DNA from: Oncomelania hupensis
Lineage: Eukaryota > Mollusca > Gastropoda > Littorinimorpha > Pomatiopsidae
Reading direction: 5' to 3'
Length of the DNA: 64,000 nucleotides
Assembly: GCA_036898135.1 (NCBI GenBank)
Contig: CM072525.1
Location: 18,241,349 to 18,305,348 of the forward strand
Below the pieces are notes generated by a model that worked only from the letters and a program-made list of their open reading frames with translations, was not told the DNA's origin and did no database searches. The first letter of the stretch is position 1. The number at the start of each line of letters is the position of its first letter. A program made the translations under genes and the position numbers. Shown piece after piece: positions 57,172 to 64,000 of the stretch.

Positions 57172-58450
57172 AAACATTTTATGACAGAGAGAAACAGTCA
57201 GTTCAAATCTTGGAAGATACTTATGGAGACGGTTCAAATGTTTAGACAATACTGAATTATTTATACATTTACTGAAAAAGAGAAACAATCAATTTAAATC
57301 TTGGAAAATATTTATGGAGACGGATCAAATGTTTCTAGAATACTGAATTATTTATATGTTTTATGAGAGTGAAAATCAGTCAACTCAAATCTTGGAAGAT
57401 ACTTGTGGAGACGACTTGGATGTTTAGAAAATACTTAATTATTTAAAGTTTTACAGTATGAGAGTGAGAGTCAGTCAATTTAAATCTTGGAAGATACTTA
57501 AGGAGACGGTTAAAATGTTTAGACAATACTGAATTATTTATGTTTTATGAGAGTGAGAATCAGTCAATTCAAATCTTGGAAGATACTTGTGGAGACGACT
57601 CGGATGTTTAGAAAATACTGAATTATTTATACATTTTATTAGAAAGAGAAGCAGTTAATTTAAATCTTGGAAAATACTTATGGAGACGGCTCAAATGTTT
57701 AGACAATACTGAATTATTTAAAGTTTTACAGTATGAGCGTGAGAGTCGGTCAATTTAAATCTTGGAAGATACTTAAGGAGACGGTTAAAATGTTTAGACA
57801 ATACTGAATTATTTATATGTTTTATGAGAGTGAGAATCAGTCAATTCAAATCTTGGAAGATACTTGTGGAGACGACTCGGATGTTTAGAAAATACTGAAT
57901 TATTTAAAGTTTTACAGTATGAGAGTGAGAGTCGGTCAATTTAAATCTTGGAAGATACTTGTGGAGACGACTCGGATGTTTAGAAAATAGTGAATTATTT
58001 ATATGTTTTATGAGAGTGAGAATCAGTCATTTCAAAAATTGGAAGATACTTGTGGAGACGACTTGGATGTTTAGAAAATACTGAATTATTTATACATTTT
58101 ATGACAAAGAGAAGCAGTCAGCTTAAATCTTGGAAGATACTTATGGAGATGTTTCAGATGTTTAGAAAATACTGAATTATTTATAAATTTTTATGAGAAA
58201 GAGAGGTAGCCAGTTTAAATCTTGGAAGATACTTATTGAGACGGTTCAAATGTTTACAAAATGCTGCATTATTTATACATTTTATGAGAAAGAGAAGCAG
58301 TCAATTTAAATCTTGGAAGATATTTATGGAGACGGTTCAAATGTTTTAGTTTAAACAATACTGAATTATTTATACATAAATATGAGAAAGAGAAGCAGTC
58401 AGTTCAAAGATACTTATGGAGACGGCTCAAATGTTTAGACAATACTGAAT
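57172..58450 (+). repeat. Tandem array of about 90-bp units
   Basis: About 14 units, recognised by AAATCTTGGAAGATACTTAT, GGAGACGGTTCAAATGTTTA and ATACTGAATTATTTAT. Spacing varies between 89 and 95 bp, and neighbouring units alternate between two subtypes (GGTTCAAATG and GACTCGGATG). Confidence 0.9.
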
Positions 58451-59725
58451 TGAAGAAGACAAGAAGTGAAGGCCATTTGAGACTTTACAAATGAGCGGTC
58501 AGATTGCTAGCATACAGTGCTACGGGACAGTGATAGTCTGATACACTACATAAGTTGTGCACAAAACCCACCAAAAGGTTATTTGAGATGGTTAGCATGG
58601 TGCAAACTGTACATCAGACCATAAAGTATGGCTTGTACAATACAACACATTTCAATGATGTTGTGTTCCACTTTCGAGCTGCCTCGATGGTTTTTTTTTA
58701 ATTTGTTAATTTTTTAAAACATTTTTGTGAAGACAATGAAAGTTTTCTATGAGAGTCTGAATTTAAAGCTCCACAAAGTCTGAATTTATATGAAATGCAT
58801 CTAAAGTGAGAGACCGAAAATGATTTGAAATTGATTGGAAATGCTGTATGTTTGCGTTGTACGCTTTATTTTTTTTATTGTGTGCGTTGTTTGACTTGTA
58901 TGTTAATAATTAACATTATTGTTAGACAGGAACAAAAAAAAACTTTGATGAGAAACAAAATTAACAGGATTATGTTGTTTTGTCATAGTCATTTTCTGTT
59001 GTCCTTGTATAATGTATTTTATTTATTTATTTATTTACTCATTTATTTCATTTTTGTTTGTTTGTTTTCTGTTGTACTGCCATAGTAGTTGGCTGATTTC
59101 TTACCAAAGACAGGCAAAGGTACAAAATCCTACCATTTTGCATGTTTATAACTGGTATCATTACACCTTCCAAGTTTTGAGTGAAGTTCAGGATAGAGTA
59201 ATATATTTTTACTTTAGGCTAATGTTTTGTTTTTCTCTTTGTTGGTGCAGTGTTCTACTTCTTGTAACATTTGTCACAAAGAATAATAATTAATATGCTT
59301 TGTTCTGTTTTAAAAAAAAATGATTGGTTGATTTTTGTATATAATTTTTGTATATTTCACGATGTGTCCCTTATATTTCTTTATTTGTTTGATTTCTTGC
59401 ATATATTTTGTAACCGTTTATCACAAATTTATATTTTTTTAAATTTTAATACTTTGGTTTATAATGATTTTATTTATTTATTTTGTGACGGAAATTTGAA
59501 TTGGTTTGAATTTTGAATGATTTATTGAAATGCGCTTTATGTTTTGTTTGTGTTTTAATTGTGACCAGTCATGCTCCTAAGGCACTGCATTTGATTTATT
59601 TATTGAAGTTTGAATGTATTGCTTCTTACGGAACAATTAATTGCCTGCTTTGAATAGAGATTTTCAGAGAGCAAGAAACTTGAAGAAGAGAGAGGGAAGA
59701 GTTTACTTAAACTTTATAAGTATAG

Positions 59726-59733
59726 TGTGTGTG

Positions 59734-59780
<47 letters not shown>
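59726..59780 (+). repeat. (GT)n microsatellite
   Basis: About 26 GT units. Confidence 0.95.
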
Positions 59781-59785
<5 letters not shown>

Positions 59786-60105
59786 AATGCATACAACAAA
59801 ACTGATCATTGCTACATTGTTTGACATTCTTACAAGTTAAAATCATTGCGACAGCCACAAGAAAGAAATTGTCTAATAGTTTTCATCATCCTACGTTGCT
59901 TCCTGGTGTTACCATTTCTTGCAAGTTCATTTTCATCTGAACTCATTTTGTCCATATTTATTTATTGATTATCATAATTCAAATGTATTCTTACTTTCAA
60001 AGGAAAATGTGTGAACCTGGAGAAAGGAAAAACCTATTCGGGATTCCTCACACAAAACAACAATTGTCATTGAATTTTTAAACAAGAATTTTAAAAAGGT
60101 TGCAA

Positions 60106-60141
<36 letters not shown>

Positions 60142-62404
60142 TGAATCGTTTTTGTTGGACATTGTAGTCTTAGCTAGAAATGTGTTTTATAGTTTTTTTG
60201 TACAGTTTATTTCATGGTATGCTTGGATGTGTTCTGGCTCAAAGAAAAATGTGCCTGCTAAATTATGTTCAGTTAGAATCGAGGAACAAAAAAACTCACA
60301 GATTTGCCTACCATAATGGTCATTCGCCGTTTTCATACAGAATTTAGCCTCAGTGTATGGTCATCTGGCCAGCTCGCTAAAAATACGATCAAGTTTTTAT
60401 ATTATTTATTTTTTTTAAATTCTGATGAAAAGTAGTTACTTCCCTTACCGAGGTGGTACATGCACACATATGGTAAGTTTGCCTCACTTGTGTTCTGGTT
60501 TCCTCCATGCTGCTCAGTGCTGTGTACTATCGCCAAAAATGAAGCGGTGATGCAGGCTGTTCTCTCAATCAGAATAAAGGTGAAGCAAAAGACAAACGGC
60601 CGGCCAGAAAAAAAGCTTTTTTGAAAATTGTACGAGAAGCGGACTTGTTTAACTACATTTCCAATAAAGCCGAAGTTTGCAATATGCGCTTCATGTAAAA
60701 TCGACTTCATCGTTGCACTTGGCGGTCGCAAAGACTGCAAAAGCGCGTATCATCAAAAAAATAACATGAAACGTTTGAAGAAGCTGCTAAAGGCCTAACG
60801 TCCATCAAAAGCCTTTTCCAGGTACAGACGAAAACCACTAGTGCCGAATACATGCATACATTGTAACCTGAAGTATGCATGATGTGTTGCTTATTTGAAA
60901 GAAAAATTATTTGCCATCTTCTGCAAAATGTTGACCTGAAATCTTTTTTATACTTTCTAATATTATTTGCTTAGTAAACATGCATTTCTATATATGTATT
61001 TCAGTGCACTTTGTGCACAATGTCAATGTTAATGTATTACATTACAAGAAGACAAAAAGTTCGTTACGCAAAAATCTGGTCAAAGCTTCCAAAATCTGGT
61101 TTTGAGCTGGCTGTAGTACTGTCAGCATGTTTTTCAGGTCAGCCAAAAGGAGAGAAGTTATACTATCATATAATTTTAAATGCATTCATCTGATAATTAC
61201 ATTAAAAAGAGATAATTTTGTAGCCTAGAGGTCATAAAGCGTTTGATATTCTTGTATTAAAGAGAGAGAGAGAGAGAGCGTAGGACTGTAGTGGTTTAGA
61301 AGGGATACAGTATGGCCTGTGCTGTTTGGTAGAATGACATTGCTGTATTTTGTATCATTAGTCATGGACCCTAAGCATTTACTAAATATTTTTATTATTC
61401 TGCTTACGAATTGTAATGTTTCATATACCTTGTAAGGTCGATATGTGAAATTAAATGGTATTTGTTGATTACGTGAAATTCTGTGTTTTGTGTTTGATGA
61501 TATGTGAAATTGTAATGCTTTGTGAACGTCTTGCATTGTTGTTGACATGGGTGATGTTAATTTAACAGTAATGTAAAGCTAATGTTGACAAGTCCTGTAG
61601 TTGATGGTATTGTAACAGAGTTTTGTCCTGGTATGGTTTTGATATTAATTGTAGACATTTAAGCCAAATTTGCCTTGCAATATATTTATTTATTCATTTA
61701 ACTATTATGTATGTGATTTTTAATGTACGTGACCTATAGTTCTGTATTTTCTTGTGCTAATCTTCAGATTCAATATATCTTGTCGTGTTAAAGTGTAAAG
61801 TATTTAATCAATATTTTACGATCATTACAAAAGGATTTCCATAGCATAAACATTTTGACAATTTTTTTAAGTTATTGCAAGCATTAGTCTTGAAAAAAAA
61901 AATTTTGCAGCTATAAAAATCGAGTGAAAAATGTGTTTTAGCACATAAAGAAATATTTATTAACCTTTCATGATTGCAGCGCTCAAAAACATCACAGTAA
62001 TGAATGCATTAAAGGGTATGAACATTATGCATCGATTTCATGGCAAGTCTCTTGACATCCAGCAAGGTTACAAATCTATTTTCCTATTTCTTTGTCTGTT
62101 TTTTGGTTTCATTTGGAGCCCATTGCAATGCCTTGTCTTTTATCATGTGCTTGTCTGAATCTCTTCATGTTTTGTATTGTGGTACAGGATTTCAATAAAT
62201 TGGTGATAACATTCTGTGTTTCCTTCTTTGTTGACATTATTTTTCAGTTGTTTTTTGAAGTTGATAAAAATATTGTTACTTTTTACCCTTTAATTTTTAT
62301 TTTATTTTAGCCATATGTGAACAAACACCGATCTCTATACTTAGTTGTTTAAAAGAGATGGAAGGCTTGTATAATTATATAAAATGCATATGTTAAATAC
62401 ATAC

Positions 62405-62925
62405 ACGTAGGGGTCTGTTGGGTTAGGGCTAGTGGACGCTTTCTGCCAAATGGTCACTAGGGCTTTCTATGGTATTATTTAGTAATGTAGGCATTTTCTA
62501 GATATGTGTTTTGTTAATATTTTATAATGATGTTTATCTTATTTTGTTTTTGTAAATGGGGGTTCGATCAATTTGAGTATGGCCTCAGCCTGGTGGGGTG
62601 CCTTCAGTGTTGCCGCTAGGGTTGTTTGGGCAGATCTTTCATGAGGGCGAGTCCTCTTTCAGCGAAGTTGTGGTCTTGATTTTGTGGTCCTGATTCGGCT
62701 ATACTGGTCCTGATTTGGCTCGGAAGAGTCCGCTGGACCTAACGCAATAATCATGTAATGTAATGTAATGTAATGCTATAGCCTCGGCGTCCATTGTAAA
62801 GTGACTGGCTGTTGGAGTGCCTTCAGTGTTACCATTACAGTTGTTTAAGCAGATCTTTTATGCGGATCAGGGACGAGTCCTCTTTTAAACATGTTGTGGT
62901 CCTGATTCGGCTCTATAAACAATAA
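62405..62925 (+). mobile_element. CR1-like 3' UTR fragments, two in tandem
   Basis: 62405-62775 matches the 3' UTR of 5080-5485 and ends in the (GTAAT)n tail. 62776-62925 repeats part of the same UTR (AAAGTGACTGGCTGTTGGAG, GCAGATCTTTTATGCGGATC) without the tail. It is probably an internal rearrangement or two adjacent insertions. Confidence 0.75.
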
Positions 62926-63081
62926 CTAACCAAATATAAATTCGTAATACCCTTGCAATAGTGCATCAACGACTAAAACGACAGCTTTAATTACAAACAG
63001 AAGAGAGGATTTTAAGAAGTAATGTTGAGAGCTGAAGTGAAAAACGCTACTGAAAATATAACATTCTTGTAGGAAATACAT

Positions 63082-63126
<45 letters not shown>

Positions 63127-64000
63127 CATCTCCCAACAACATTTATTATCCAGTCCAACAAAATGTTTATTGGGAACTTTATTGGCGCACAGACTGAGAA
63201 AGCAAGACTGACAACAGACGCGTACTTCAGGCTCAGTAGCCAGTAGTAACTGTAAGAAAGTCCTAACAAAACCACAAAAACATTGTAGGAAAAAAAATTA
63301 TTGTCCAACAAAAACGGGTTTGTTTTATCCTTCAAGAAATAGTAAAGAGAAATGTCAAACTTACAATTACATAAATACTGATAACCAAAAGGGCAAAGTC
63401 CATATCAATTCACTACAACCCAAAAATGAAGAAGTTGAAATGCACTGTGACAAAGAAGCAAAACATATAGTTATAATAATATAATAATTTATAAACTAAA
63501 CCGTTAAATGGGGGTAAAAAAAAAATCGGTAATTTTCAACACAAAACTGGAAAAAGGGAGATAAAAAGTAGACACAGTTACATAATTATATTGCAGCTGT
63601 GTGTAGTACTGTGTGACTACAGTATACGTTGACACCAACAGCAAAGTTAGCATACCATTACCAAGCAGCTTGATGTAATCACTTCTTTACTGGTTGTGAC
63701 AGTGCAATAACAAAAATCTCAACTCTAATAAATAATAATAGTAATCTTTAGGAAACATAAATACAATTTAAATAAAAATATAGATAAATGTAAATACCGG
63801 AAGATGCAGATTGTCATATTGTTAAACATCCGGCCTTTTCAAAATGTTAGACAAAACTTGATCCATCAAATCACAGCAAAGCATTTTGGAAAGCGTGAAC
63901 AATAATGAGCATAAATAAAACAGGGAACAGCAATTTTATCATCAAGGAAAAAATATTACAAAATATAAATCATAAAAGCTTGTCTACAATATTTTATGAA
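62926..64000. other. No gene recognised
   Basis: AT-rich sequence with a (CA)n tract at 63083-63122. Confidence 0.5.

Larger units (their letters stand above)
54886..62220 (+). other. DLGAP: Possible long DLGAP 3' UTR
   Basis: AT-rich sequence with T-rich runs continues about 7.3 kb after the stop without any recognised transposon, unlike the rest of the window. AATAAA strings occur at 54881 (overlapping the stop), 56651, 57136 and 62194. The last sits near the point where CR1-like repeats resume. Long 3' UTRs are common for synaptic genes, but only transcript data could fix the end. Confidence 0.35.

Overview
The window is eukaryotic. It has spliced exons with GT/AG boundaries, dense microsatellites, tRNA-derived SINEs, non-LTR retrotransposons, mariner/hAT-like remnants and a DIRS-order element, and no compact gene packing. 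The mix of an RTE-like element with a GGATA-repeat tail, CR1-like elements with short-repeat 3' tails, TTAGGG-type repeats and a DLGAP orthologue points to an invertebrate, most plausibly a mollusc (perhaps a gastropod). That assignment is inference from repeat style only.

The only host protein gene I can support is the 3' half of a DLGAP/GKAP (disks large-associated protein) gene on the + strand. Six exons between 42630 and 54885 join in phase and encode about 421 residues, including the conserved GKAP C-terminal region. Its introns hold a 62-bp satellite, a 61-bp 3'-end retroposon insertion with a 12-bp target duplication, a broken hAT-like element, a CR1-like 3' end, a SINE with a 5S rRNA-like block, and an AGGTCA-rich dispersed repeat. 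Downstream of the stop lies about 7 kb of AT-rich sequence that may be a long 3' UTR, with a 21-bp and a roughly 90-bp tandem array.

The rest is a layered transposon landscape. From left to right: a non-LTR 3' fragment (815-1888); a CR1-like element split by an RTE-like insertion with a 12-bp duplication (2843-5485); a tRNA-Arg-like SINE (5629); an inverted dimer of mariner 3' ends split by a small element with CCGG duplications and a TTAGGG core (7178-8201); further RTE 3' fragments (11.3, 16.4-17.2, 25.6 kb); a tRNA-Ser-like SINE split in its A box by a 739-bp palindrome-rich inverted-repeat element (17.6-18.7 kb); an intact sister SINE (20.1 kb); a second CCGG/TTAGGG-type element (25.3 kb); and a 694-bp ATCGAT-palindrome element (28.8-29.5 kb).

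The most complete mobile system is at 31.9-39.0 kb on the minus strand, nested three deep. A CR1-like element is interrupted by a CAGAGCATGG-ended transposon, which is interrupted by an apparently intact 4.8-kb DIRS-order (PAT/Ngaro-like) tyrosine-recombinase retrotransposon. It has split direct repeats A1 - gag - RT/RNase H - YR - B1 A2 B2. Repeat pairs look identical by eye, gag and pol share one frame separated by a single TAG, and the recombinase ORF lies in the -1 frame. These features suggest a recent insertion.
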